Assembly (NCBI RefSeq): GCF_950295315.1
Contig: NC_080165.1
Span: 9,760,417-9,824,416, forward strand
From: Erinaceus europaeus
Lineage: Eukaryota; Chordata; Mammalia; Eulipotyphla; Erinaceidae
DNA length: 64,000 bases
Reading direction: 5' to 3'
Part shown: positions 32,070 through 43,640 of the stretch, piece after piece
Layout: each line of letters begins with the position of its first letter
How positions within the stretch are numbered: the stretch's first letter is position 1
The notes under the pieces: generated by a model
The model's input: only the letters and a program-made list of their open reading frames with translations
What the model was told of the DNA's origin: nothing
Databases searched by the model: none
Translations under genes and position numbers: made by a program

Positions 32070-32870
32070 TGTTTTTTTTTTATTTTTACTTTTTATTAGT
32101 GTTTTAATATTGATTTGAAAAACTATGGGACAATAGGGGTTTAATTCCACATCATTCCCACTACCAGAGTTGTGTCACAGACATGGGTCAACTATTATTT
32201 CTTTTCTTTCCTAATTTTTTATTAGTGATTTAATAATGATTAACAACATTGTAGGATAACAGGTGTACAATTCCATACTGTCCCCACCACCAGAGTTCTG
32301 TGTCTCATCCCCTCTATTGGTAGCCTTTTTATTCTTTATCCCTCTGGGATTATGGACCAAAATACTTTATGTGGTACAGAATGCAGAAGGCCTGGCTTCT
32401 GTAACTATTTCTCTGCTGGACATGGACATTGGCATATTGATCCATACTCCAGGCCTCTTTCCACTTTTCCATAGTGTGGCAGGGTTCTGGGGAGTTGGGG
32501 TTCTAGGACTCCATGGTGAGGTGTCTGCCCAGGGAAGTTAGGATGGCACCATAATACTGTCTGTAACTTGGTGGCTGAAAGATTACCATCTTAGAGATGG
32601 TTTAATAAATAGGAACCTGAAGATAGAAATAGAACAGTTGAAATTAGAAGTCTTTGGGTAATAAGAAGCTAAGAAGTCTATATTAGGCATGTTCAAAGGG
32701 ACCCACGACTTTAGTAATTTTTGCCTGAGCCTGATAGCTAACCTGCAAGTGGACTGAAAATATTGTCTGGGAAGATGGTGTCAGAGTTAAGGTTAGGACT
32801 AGAAAGCAAGATCAGGCCAGAGAGTATCTCCCAAACATGAGGAAAGAATACAAATACTATTAAGTATTTA
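32070..32870 (-). repeat. Family R retroposons, antisense, two copies
   Basis: A short copy at 32070-32195 is followed by a longer one at 32205-32870 ('ctaattttttattagtgatt', 'ccaccaccagagttctgtgtc', 'ctgctggacatggacattgg', 'cagagagtatctcccaaacatg'-type end). A SINE adjoins at its 5' side. Confidence 0.75.
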
Positions 32871-32876
32871 CCTCAT

Positions 32877-33190
32877 CAAGTGCATGTGGTGTGAAGTGCA
32901 CGGACTGGTGTAACGATCCCTGTTTGAACCCCTGGCTCCCCACCTTCAGGCGAGTCGCTTCACAGGCAGTGAAGCAGGTCTGCAGGTGTCTGTTTTTCTC
33001 TCCCCCTCTCTGTCTGCCCCTCTACTTTCCATTTATCTCTGTCCTATCTAACAACAATGACATCAATAACAACAATAATAACTACAATAACAATGAAAAA
33101 CAACAAGGTTAACAAAAGGGAAAATAAATAAATATAAAAATATAAAATATAAATAAAAATAAAAATATAAAATAAATATAATTTTTTAAA
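32877..33190 (+). mobile_element. SINE-A, 5'-truncated
   Basis: Begins inside the tRNA-like head ('aagtgcatgtggtgtgaag') and ends with '(aataac)n...gggaaaataaataaat' plus an AT-rich tail to about 33190. Confidence 0.88.
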
Positions 33191-33461
33191 AAAATCAAGA
33201 GCAGTATACTATGGTTCCCTGGAGGGGCAGAGACCATTCAAAACTGCTGTTACTGTTCAGGTATGGGGCAAGGTGACCTTTGGTTGTGGGTTTCAGGATC
33301 TTTTATGCCAGCCACCTTGCGATGTGTTTCATTAATGGATGACGGTGTTCTCCTAGAGGGCAGCAGTTCTGTCTCTGGCATTTGGAACCTGGGGTGTGGG
33401 TATGTGCTATAAAGGTCAGTGAGACAGGAGTCAGATAGTAGTGAGACACTGGTAAACTTGC

Positions 33462-33514
<53 letters not shown>

Positions 33515-34565
33515 CTAAATCTAACAGAAGAAAAGAAAGAACCTATCAAAACTCAGCTATCACAGTGTAAGGAGTACAGACAGAGAAAGAATAAATGTAC
33601 TAACAGCAGCTATTGACTCTCAAAGGGAGATAGAGACATAAGCTGGAAACACAACAGAACAATAAAGGAGAAAGAGAATATATATTTCCACATAATTGCA
33701 ATCACAGAAAGATGATAGAGACAAGCAACAGTTGGGGGCACAGTTGGTTAGACGAGGCTTCTCCAATTTTCCAGAGTTCCTTTCTCTCTAATTCCCACTT
33801 TAAGTAGTGATGAGTGGGCACAGCTTGGGCTTGGGCTTGGGCTGAAGGTGTGGCTTAGTTGTTTCAAGTGGTAGGTCAACAGCCTGTCTGTTTGTTTTAG
33901 GTCTATCTGCAATTCAAGACCAGTCATGGAGAGGTTGTATACACTTGCCCTGCTTTCATACTCCAGGAAGACTGACCTAAAGACAGGCTAGTCTTTCAAA
34001 GGGTTCCCAGTCAGGTTTATAGCCCAATACCACTGGGGACCTTCAGTGATAGCAGTAGGTCTGGGGTCTCAGTCTAGACACAACACTGAGACTAGGGTAA
34101 TCTGAGTAGTAAATTATATTTTCTGGGCAGTTTAATCTCCTAGATTCCAGTAGCCAAGCAGTTCAGTGGACTTCATCTATAGCAAACCTACTATTCACTC
34201 CCCAAAATATCCTCTAGAGACCAAAAGCCTCTGCTCACTCCATCATCCAGTCTGAATACTGCACAAATGGCATTAGGCCTACTTAAGTGTCTTGGTGTGC
34301 TGCTGAGTCTAGCACACTTGTGATTCCCTTTTCTGGTTCTGGCAGTCTAAGCAATTTCACAGCAGACTCTCAAGTCTAGAATGACATTTTACAAGCTCTT
34401 TCAGTAGCAACTGAGTGCCTGCTCACATCAGAGATTCAGTTTCCCCAGACTTGAGCCCCAGTATTCAAGGCTTAGGGGTAGTAAAAGAGAAAAAAAAATA
34501 GACTAATTTTCTTTTTAGTTTTAGAGGACAATTTACCTTTAGCAAATTACCTTTAGCATTTTTTC
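33191..34565. other. Unclassified DNA with (AC)n
   Basis: No gene recognised. It contains an (AC)25 tract at 33463-33512. The frames of repeated Cys-Val or Thr-His across it are microsatellite translations. 33515-34480 may belong to an unrecognised L1 5'UTR or retroviral piece. Confidence 0.4.
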
Positions 34566-35280
34566 TGCCTCTGGTTGCTGGTGCTCACGTGGAGTGGCTC
34601 CAAGAGGGCGTGGGGGAGTGGAGGTAAGCCTCCAACCCTCCCTCACCAGCTTTAGTGGCTGTGTGAATTAGAAAAAGGCATCAGGTGATATTCTGGTATG
34701 AGCATCTGTTTATTTGGAGATGGGTACAGAATTTTATACTGAGTTAAACAAAGAACATTTTTCACATATGTCAGAAATTACAGGTTTCTTAAATGTCAGC
34801 TTGCCCCCATGACAGGGGGTTGGTATGACAAGAACTGATGAGATACATAAAGGTCAAGACAATTAGTTTCCATGATGCAGGCAAGTTAATTATCTAAAGG
34901 TATTTGAGAGAAGCATAGGGGTTAAACCAGTAAGGTGAAGTACAGAAGAAGAAAAACAAAGCTTGATGTAAATCACAGATATAAAAAGACATAAGGAAAT
35001 AGAATATGGGGTCTCATTGCCAGGTAGTGGCATGGGTGTATGATAGTGTATTCTCCTATATGATCAAAAGTTGAAGTTATAGTGAATGTATGAACTTTGA
35101 ATGACCATCATGAACTTTGAGTGAACCCTAAAGCAGGCAACCATTTGGCCTGCTGCTAGCAGGGGAAACTAAGTGTGAGAGGCTTGTAGGCTTTCTGTGA
35201 GCTTGACAAACTAACAAGGAGAAACTGAGTCTGGAAGACTTTTCCCTCTGGGCTCATCTCTATAAGGAGAGAGGCTAACA
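34566..35280 (-). mobile_element. LTR-like element, different family
   Basis: About 715 bp. In sense (minus) it begins TGTTAGCCTC at 35280 and ends AGAGGCA at 34566 (TG...CA), with AATAAA near 34712. No matching flanking duplication could be found, so the boundaries are tentative. Confidence 0.4.
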
Positions 35281-35597
35281 AGTGTGGTGTCTTTCCAGAC
35301 CTCCATCCAAGGATTGGAGAGCTCCCCTAAGCTCTACCAAGCTTTCACATAGTCCCACATCTGGTCAAGCTATAGAAAACAAAATTGAAGAAAAAAATCT
35401 TTGGGGGGGTGGTGTGTGGGTACAGAGTAGCAGCAGTTGTGTCTCTCTCCTCTCCTTGGTCAACTAGGAATGACAAAGAAGATCACCTGAGAACACAAGA
35501 AAGACTAGGATTACTTTGGTAATCTACCAAGTCATGGGTCAGTGGACACATTCGTGGTTCATGGACAGAGAGCAGCCTAAGGAGAGATTCCTGGGGC

Positions 35598-36645
35598 TTT
35601 TCTTCTTCTAGCATTTGCCCTTCTTCCGTAGCCAGTCAACAGCGTCAGGTTGAGCCTGATGTAAAGTTTCGAGACCTCCTTTGAATCTGGAGAGGTGGCA
35701 GTCATTGACTATGTGGGTCATAGTCTGTCTGGAGCCTCAGGGGCAGTTCGGGTCATCTCTGGCTCCCCAGCGATGGAACATAGTGGTGCACTGGCCATGG
35801 CCTGTTTGATAGCGATTGAGGAGGGCCCAATCATAACGTGCTAGGTCAAAGACGGGTTGACGCTTGCAGGGATCTGTGATGAGGTGTTTGTTCTTGACCT
35901 CAGCTGACTGCCAGCTCTGTTTCCAAGAGTCTGGAAGAGAAAAGTTCAGTGTAGGCGTAGGGGACCAGATTGGGTGACGAGACGTCAAGCATTGGACAGG
36001 GTGGGCGAAGATATCCGCGTATATTGGCAGGTCCGGTCGAGCGTAGACGTGGGAAATGAACTTAGATGATGCCGCATCCCGACGAATATCTGGTGGGGCG
36101 ATGTTGCTAAGAACTGGCAGCCATGGAACCGGGGTGGAACGGATGGTTCCAGAAATTATCCTCATGGAGGACTATAATTTGGAATCGACCAAGTGGACAT
36201 GGTGGCTACGGAACAATACTGGGGCACAGTATTCTGTAGTGGAATAACATAATGCCAGAGACGATGATCGTAGTGTGGAAGCGCTCGCGCCCCATGAGGA
36301 GCTGGCCAGTCTTGCAATGATGTTATTCCTCACGCCCACCTTTGCTGCAGTTTTTATGAGATGTTTGTGAAATGACAGAGTGCGATGGAGAGTAACGCCA
36401 AGATAGACTAGCTGGGCTTCATGCCAGATTCTCGTATCGCCAAGCTGCACATTAAGCTCACGCGAGGCCGAGGCATGGTGTAGATGGAAAACAGATGATA
36501 GCGTTTTTGCAGTGCTAGGGATTAGTCACCATTTTTTACAGTAATCAGATATCAGAGACATGTCTTTCGTGAGTGTTTCCTCGAGGATGTCGAACTTGGA
36601 TGCCTGAGTTGCACAGCAGATGTCATCGGCGTAGATGAAAGTTTG
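35598..36645 (-). pseudogene. Jockey-like LINE copy B with RT YADD box
   Basis: Longest copy here. In one minus-strand frame it runs from TFIYADDICCATQ (YADD at 36622-36633, the RT catalytic box) through YLGVTLHRTL, CRSHHVH-type text, APPDIRRDA, LLNRYQTGHGQC and HRWGARDDPNCP to GKC and TAG (35608-35610). Three in-frame stops break it: TGA at 36526-36528 (probably CGA to TGA), TAG at 36172-36174 (Tyr in copy A) and TGA at 35737-35739 (Cys in copy A). No frameshift is evident. The tail is AAGAAGAAAA. It sits in an L1 5'UTR. About 11 bp of L1 target seem missing and no duplication is clear. Confidence 0.88.
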
Positions 36646-37416
36646 TATCTCTTTGGGAGAAACTGGTAATAGTCCAACAGTTTAGTTGAGTACCACCTCT
36701 AATCTGATTTTGCTCAACAAATAAACTGCTGACAGGAGGAGAGGATCCCCTAAGTCTCACAAATGCAACTGTGAGTCTCCATTGCTACTATCCCTTGGAG
36801 GCTGGAGCAGCAGCAGGGAGGCCCTGTGCTGACATTGGGGGCAGAGAACTGATCAGGCAATTCAGGAGAAGACATACACTCGAGTGGTCTGGATGTGAGG
36901 CTGTATAGTGGGAGCCATTCCACATTGTTCTCCTAATGAATATGGAGACATGTTGAATAATTACCTCAGAACCCACAGAGTAAAAACAGGAAATTTGTTT
37001 AGAAATTCACAGGGCCAAGGACTGCTGCCCAGCTTGGTTCTGGCTACTGTTAGAGAAGCTTATTTGCGTCTGGGGCTTCTGGCCCTTGGGGCATTGGAGT
37101 CTCTTTGTATAACCACTGTGCTATCTCTCCCCACCCTGTTTTATCTCTAGGTTAGGAGTGAGTAATTAAGCTAAAAAAATCTACTTATAGTTTAAAAGCC
37201 TGCAGGCTCTGTTAGCCTACAGGGAAAGTAAAGAACAAAAGAGGGTTTAACAGCCACTGTGCTTCATCTGAAGGATTGAGACAACATTGAAACAACTGTT
37301 CATTCCCACAACTGTGAACTCTTTAAATACCTTACTTAGACACAAGTCAATCCCGGCAAGTATGATTAGTGGATTGAATAGTACTGAGATAGGAACCTCA
37401 TAATGCACCATATACA

Positions 37417-37887
37417 ATGGTTAAACCAAGAAGAAACATTGGAGACATGACCCAGGACAAAAGCCCAGACACCCCAAAGGCAGAAACACATAACAATGAG
37501 GACAGGATCCAAACACTAATTGAGGCATTAATCAGAGAAGTGAGGAAAGCATTCAAAAGTAATATCATCAAGAATGGGGAAACAGCAAATGAGACTCTAA
37601 AAGAAAATACGACCTTCAGGTAATTAGAGAGATGAAAGCTGAAATAGTTGACCTAAGAGCACAACTAGTTGAACAAGCTAATATAGAGTAACAAAATAGC
37701 TGAGCTACAGAAAACAACAGTGTGGAGAGAGAATAGAATATGTGAGGCAGAAAAAAAGTTTTAGCAAGATTAAGGATGAATTAGAGAAAATTAAGAAATA
37801 AGTAAGAGATCTCAAAAGAGATATTAAGAGATACTGAAAACAGCAACAGAGACATATGGGATGACTTCAAAAGAAGCAAACTATGCA
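37417..37887 (+). pseudogene. L1 ORF1 N-terminal part
   Basis: ATG at 37417 gives MVKPRRNIGDMTQD, then a charged helix (REVRKAFKSNIIKNGE). The frame stops at 37621, but coiled-coil text continues in other frames to 37887 ('gacatatgggatgacttcaaaag', as in the first L1). The rest of ORF1 was lost at the SINE. Confidence 0.82.
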
Positions 37888-38172
37888 CACATAGTATGGA
37901 GCACAAGGACTGGTGCAAAGATCCTGGCTCTAGCCCCGGCTTCCCACCTGCAGGGGAGTTGCTTCACAGGCAGTGAAGCAGATCTGCAGGTGTGTCTTTC
38001 TATACCCCTCTCTGTCTTGCTCTCTTCTCTCAATTTTTCTCTGTCCTATCCAGAAACAACAACAGTAATAACATTAACAACAATAACAAGGGCAACAAAA
38101 TGGGAAAAATGGCCTCCAAGAGCACTGGATTGATAGCGCAGGCACAGACCCTGGAGGCAGGTAAAAAAAAAC
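37888..38172 (+). mobile_element. SINE-A long form, 5'-truncated
   Basis: Starts within the head ('gagcacaaggactggtgcaaag') and ends with the tail module 'ggcctccaagagcactgg...accctggaggcagg' and A-run. Confidence 0.9.
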
Positions 38173-39130
38173 AAAAAGGAAATCATGTTTGTATTAGGTT
38201 ACTGGAGCTATTATCTTTCTTTTTCATAGTAAACTGGTTCTATATTTACATATCAATTTCTATGTGTAAGCTGGTTCTTCAAATTGAGAATACCATACAT
38301 AAAAATCAAGTAGCAATTAGGGATGTGGATGACAAAACAGAGTAGTGCTATAAGATCAATGTTTAATACCTAAAAATTCAAATGTGGAATCCAGGGATGA
38401 CTAAGATTTCTGGTCATGTAGCATTCTTCTGTGTGTGCTGTGACATTAGGTATGACTCACATTTTCCACAAATAGAGCGTATTTGTTCTGTTATAATACT
38501 TTAACTGCTTTGTCAACTATCATCCGCTTGTAATGATAGCCTGGTTGGCTGTGATGTTGATATGGTTTCTAGAGTCAAAGCTGTTTCTAATGATAAACAT
38601 TGAGATGGCAGAAAGTGCTGGTGGCATGCACTGTTTATTTGTGTTTATTTAGCACTCCTGTGCTAAATAATATTTTCTTATTGATCTGAAGTGGGTGATT
38701 TTGGTGCTTAGTGAAGTCTTAGGCTCAACAGATCCAGATCTTTCCTCTTTTTTGCTGCTCTGGTGATAGATGGAGAATTAACACTTTTTTCATTAGTTGT
38801 ATTCAATAATAAAGTTGAAATGCCAACAGTTCATATTAAAATGTAGGAAGCTATATTGAAAGACTAGATGGTAGAAAGACTTATGTTTATTTTGTCTTTT
38901 CTTCTAGAAGTTGTACGCCCCATGTCCTGGAGTGCTACAAGGTCTTTAAGAGTAAGACTCAGTTTTTCTTCTTGCGTACTGATACATTGACCCTAAAATG
39001 CAGTCAAATGGATACAAAGATTAGTCAAGTGAGAAAGAGGGAAAACTGAAGGTGATATTTTTTAACATATTGAAAACAACAAAATACTATCTCTTTGATT
39101 TTAGATTCCCATCTTAAAACATATTGTGAT
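38173..39130. other. Unique DNA
   Basis: No gene or repeat recognised. Confidence 0.4.
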
Positions 39131-39132
39131 AG

Positions 39133-39483
39133 AGGGTTGGGGGGTTGTGCAGCAGATTAAGCACATATGGTGCAAAGCACAAGGATTGGCATAAGGATCC
39201 TGGTTTGAGCCCCCAGCTCCCCACCTGCAGGGGTGTCACTTCACAAGCAGTTAAGTAGGTCTGCAGGTGTCTATCTTTCTCCCCCCTCTCTGCCTCCCCT
39301 CCTCTCTCAATTTATCTCATCCTATCCAACAGCAATGACATCAATAACAACAATAATAATAACCACAACAATGATAAAACAACAAGGGCAACAAAAAGGG
39401 AAAAAAATAGCCTCCAGGAGCAGTGGATTTGTACTACAGGCACCGTGCCCCAGCAATAACTCAGGAGGCAAAAAAAAAAAAAA
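39133..39483 (+). mobile_element. SINE-A long form
   Basis: Complete sense copy with head 'ggttggggggttgtgcagc', core, (CAA)n-type region, the tail module 'agcctccaggagcagtgg' to 'aactcaggaggc', and A-run. Confidence 0.92.
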
Positions 39484-39964
39484 ACTTATCATGATAAAAG
39501 AATGATGTACAATTATTTTGCTTTTTAGTTTTCTGAAATTTCTAGTAAATAAAAAGGTAACTGATTATGTATCTGTATTATAGAGATGAAAAACTGGTTC
39601 AGATATTTAAAGTGAAAGATGATTTCTGAAAATTGGAGAAGCACTTTGAAGCAAAAGTAGGAATCCAAGTTTGAGGGAGGAAAGTGAAGAATTCTCACCA
39701 GAGACTGATATTAAAATATTAATAATATTAAAATATTATTTCCCAAGAAACCTAGGGGCTTCCCCCTCCAACTATAGATTTTCTACAGCCGCTCAGGAAA
39801 CAATGAAGAGAATAAAAGTTTGCTCTTGCTTTTTATTAGCGTTCAGCTCTTCAGAGTCCCTTCTGGATGGATGCCAACACACTCTTTGCTGATTCGGGAT
39901 CCAGTTCACTACATGGCATGGAACATTATGTTCTTATTCTTTAGATTATATCTCTCGATTCCAG
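39484..39964. other. Unique AT-rich DNA
   Basis: No gene or repeat recognised. Confidence 0.4.
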
Positions 39965-40360
39965 TGAAGTCACCTCCTAATATTGTTTTTATTTTATTTA
40001 TCATTTCATTGGAGAGGGGGATAGTTATTCACAGTGCAGTCATGGACACATGGGTACGATTTCTCTTTTCCTTGTGAACATTCTCTAGAGAATACTCTCA
40101 GCCATGCCTTTTACCTCATCATGTGCCAAACCCCACATTTCTCTTCCATCTCCCTCCTTCCCCAGAGTCCTTTTCTTTGATGCAATGCACCATACCCAAT
40201 CCAAGCTTCACTTTCTGTTCTCTCTCCCTGTTCTTATTAATAAATACCACATATAAGTGAGATCATTGGGTATTCAACTTTCTCTTTTTGGCTCATCTCA
40301 CTTAACATGAAGTCTCCAAATTCCAAAGAAGATTATGTAAAGGAAATGGATGACTTAATA
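39965..40360 (-). repeat. L1 3'UTR, antisense
   Basis: 'cagtcatggacacatgggtac', 'gagtccttttctttgatgcaat' and 'ctcatctcacttaacatgaag' are L1 3'UTR text. Confidence 0.7.
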
Positions 40361-40478
40361 ATCTAAAATAAAATAAATTCCAGAAACTTAACTTAGCTCC
40401 ATTTCTCATGTCTTTCACTGTTTAAAACTCCCCCTTCCCCAAGTGATATAGAATATTAGTTATATGAAAGAAATATCT

Positions 40479-40775
40479 GGGGAGTCAGCAGTAGTGCAGC
40501 GGGTTAAGCACATGTGGTGCAAAGCCCAAGAACCAGTGTAAGAATCCCAGTTCAAGCCCCCCGCTCCCCAATTGCAGAGGAGTCACTTCGCAGCCGGTGA
40601 AGCAGGTCTGCAGGTGTCTATCTTTCTCTCCCCTCTCTGTCTTCCCCTCCTTTCTCCATTTCTCTATGTCCTATCCAACAACGACAACATCAATAACAAC
40701 AATAATAACTACAACAATGAAAAACAAGGGCTACAAAAGAGAAAAGAAAAAAAAACATAAAAAATTTTTAAAAAA
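40479..40775 (+). mobile_element. SINE-A
   Basis: Complete sense copy from 'tggggagtcagcagtagtgc' to an A-rich tail after 'agggctacaaaagagaaaag'. Confidence 0.92.
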
Positions 40776-41044
40776 GAAACAAATATCAGAAACACTACTC
40801 TTCTTACATTGCTTTTCTTTTTTATTTAAATTTTCTGAGACTCAAGGTCTCTTGTTTCATGCCTACATTTCATAGGGAGATGGCACTATAGGTATTCCAA
40901 AGAGCACTTCTGTTTGTGACTAGTCTATGTTTCAGGTTCTTTTATAGAAGGAAACATAGCTACATGGAAACATACTCACCAAAGATAATTTTGATATTTC
41001 ACATCATTTTTTCATAAAATTGTGAAATGACTCAAAAATCTTTT

Positions 41045-41830
41045 TTTTTAAGTATTTATAAAAAGGAAACACTAGCAAAAACCATAGAATGAGAAGGGCA
41101 CAACTCCACACAATTCCCACCACCAGAACTCCGTATCCCATCCCTACCCTGATAGCTTTCCTATTCTTTAACTCTCTGGGAGTATGGACCCAGGGTCATT
41201 GTGGGATGCAGAAGGTGGAAGGTCTGGCTTCTGTAATTGCTTCCCCGCTGAACGTGAGTGTTGACAGGTTGATCCATACTCTCAGCCTGTGTCTTTCTTT
41301 CCCTAGTGGGGCAGGGTTCAGGGGAAGTGGAGTTCCAGGATACATTGGTGGTATTGTCGGCCCAGGAAGTCTGGTTGGCATCACGTTAGCATCTGGAACC
41401 TGGTGGCTGAAAAAAAAAAGTTAACATATAGAGCCAAACAAATTGTTGACTATTCATGAACCTAAAGGCTGGAATAGTTCATATGAAGAGTTGGGGGGGT
41501 CTCCATTTTGTAGATAGTTAGTAGTCCTATTTTAAACATATTCCAAAGGGCCTGTGGCTATACTAGTTTTTTGTTATTGTTTTTTTCCTGATACTGACAT
41601 CTGATATGCAGGTGAATCCAAGTTATTGTCTGGGAAGATGATGTCATGGCTGGAAAAACGACCAGAAAGCTGGATCAGGGAAGAGAGTAGCTCCCAAATA
41701 TGGGAAAAGTGTATAAATATTGTTGACTGTAAACCCCATCGATTTGATCTGATTTGGGACCATATTCAGCTTAGAAGCCTATGTGACCTCTGCATCCCTG
41801 TAGATCTGAGCTCATATTCTGTGGTCTATC
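41045..41830 (-). repeat. Family R retroposon, antisense, with 5' inversion
   Basis: Body in minus orientation from the tail (41045) to about 41793. The last 40 bp (41793-41830, 'tccctgtagatctgagctc') instead match 58215-58245 of the sense R copy in plus orientation. Confidence 0.78.
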
Positions 41831-42003
41831 TTTTAAGCAAATCAATTTTAACAATTATAAATACATTGTTTAGCAATATGAAAGCTTCAATTACTTACAG
41901 TGTGAAATAAAATATTGCCATGGAATTCACTCTGAAAGAATAAAGAATAGTGTACAGTTTTAAAATGTAGCCCCCACATTCAAATCCTTGGTTTGGACCA
42001 AGT

Positions 42004-42008
<5 letters not shown>

Positions 42009-42053
<45 letters not shown>
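42009..42053. repeat. (TG)n microsatellite
   Basis: About 45 bp of TG repeat. Confidence 0.97.
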
Positions 42054-42056
<3 letters not shown>

Positions 42057-42059
42057 TTT

Positions 42060-42160
42060 GGGGGGTATGGTTCATGAGTAGTGAAACTTTGCTGCAGGTG
42101 TCTCTCTTCCAGTCTCCTCTTATCTCAATTTCTTTCAAGTAAAAAAGAAAGGGGAGTGGG
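42060..42160 (+). repeat. SINE-B 3' fragment
   Basis: 'catgagtagtgaaactttgctgc' followed by 'aggtgtctctcttccagtc' is the SINE-B core and tail. The head is replaced by the (TG)n tract. Confidence 0.65.
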
Positions 42161-43055
42161 GAAGAAAAGAAAATGTGGTAGTTATCAAGTATAATTTAAA
42201 CCTTTCAATCTAGAGGTGCATGCATTTTCAAAAGTTGTATTAGGCTAACTTTGAAGAGAACTGGTATTTAATATCACTATTGCACTGTCCTTTGGAGACT
42301 TCATATTTATTCATTTCTAAGTCAAAGAATTCCGTAGTTTACTTCATTTTATTCCCCACTGGTATCCAGTATTTAGTTTTCTTTTGCCCTTAATAAGCTT
42401 TTAAATTGCTACCACTATTAGATTTTACTGTCTTTGAGAGATTTGCTAAGACATCAGTGATCAAAATTCAATGCAATCACCATAAAATATTAGATGCTAG
42501 GCATGAATCACTTTTAGAGGTTAATCTTTAAATGAATGGCATAAATGTATACCTTTTAGTACCTTCATTGTTCGACATTTAGTAGACTGCTATATTGTTC
42601 CTGAAATTTTAAAGCATAGATGGCCATGGTTACTGAACAGGGCTTCCCACTGGTTAATTTTATTGTCCTGGAATTTCCCTTACTCCAGATGGCTAAAAGT
42701 ATGACTAATATGCACAGCTTCCCTGTTTAAGAATAGGTTGTGTTCCTCCAACTTGTGTGGGATGTGGGCTCCAAAGGCTTGCTTTCTGGAATAAAGATTC
42801 AAGAACTCTGAGTCATGACACAAGCCCATGACTCAGCAGCAGTAGTTTTCAAATTCCTTTCCTTAGTTTTACAGATTTTTTTTATTACTTTTTATCATGG
42901 TCAGGAATATAATTTCTCCTTTTCAGGCAAATTACCCATGATTTATATTTCTATCAAAATTAAGTTATAATATATTGAACAGTTGTCTTGAAAACAAAAT
43001 CCTAGTGTAATAGAAAATTAGGTTAAGCAACCACTTTTGAAATTTCTTTCCTTTA
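42161..43055. other. Unique DNA
   Basis: No gene or repeat recognised. Confidence 0.4.
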
Positions 43056-43059
43056 TTTA

Positions 43060-43640
43060 TTTATTTATTTAAGAAAGGAGACATTAACAAAACAGTAGGA
43101 TAGGAGGGGTGAAACTCCGCACAATTCCCACCACCCGATCTCCATATCCTATCCCCTCCCCTGACAGCTTTCCCATTCTCTATCCCTCTGGGAGCATGGA
43201 CCCAGGGTCATTGTGGGTTGCAGAAGGTGGAAGGTCTGGCTTCTGTAATTGCTTCCCCGCTGAACATGGGCATTGGCAGGTTGATTCCTACTCCCAGCCT
43301 GTCTCTCTCTTTCCCTAGTGGGGTGGGTCTCTGGGGAAAAAGACCTCCAGCACACATTGGTGGAGTTGTCAGTCCAGAGAAGTCTGGTCGGCATCATGCT
43401 GGCATCTGGAACCTGGTGGCTGAAAAGTGAGTTAACATACAAAGCCAATCAAATTGTTGAACAATCATGGACCTAAAGGCTGGAATAGTGTAGATGAAGA
43501 GTTGGGGGGTACTCACTGCAGACTCTTTTGTACTTCTGCTTTCAGGTATATATTTTGCCCAGGTTTATGGACACGTGTGAACGTATGCTCTATCTCAGGG
43601 GAAATTTATTTCTATGTGCTACTATGTACTAAATTTATGG
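43060..43640 (-). repeat. Family R retroposon, antisense, with 5' inversion
   Basis: Body from the (TTTA)n tail at 43060 to 43507 in minus orientation. 43510-43612 then matches 58965-59065 of the sense R copy in plus orientation ('ctttcaggtatatattttgcc'). This is the structure left by twin priming. Confidence 0.85.

Larger units (their letters stand above)
35405..37887 (+). mobile_element. L1 5' half (5'UTR and ORF1 start), sense
   Basis: Starts at the same 5' end as the L1 at 6190 ('gggtacagagtagcagcag'). It carries one 5'UTR monomer split by LINE copy B, a linker with 'aaccactgtgctatctctcccc', then ORF1. A SINE and the loss of the 3' part end it. Confidence 0.85.

Noticed and set aside
33303..33616. 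Open frames of repeated Cys-Val or Thr-His
   Set aside because: These are translations of the (AC)n tract at 33463-33512.
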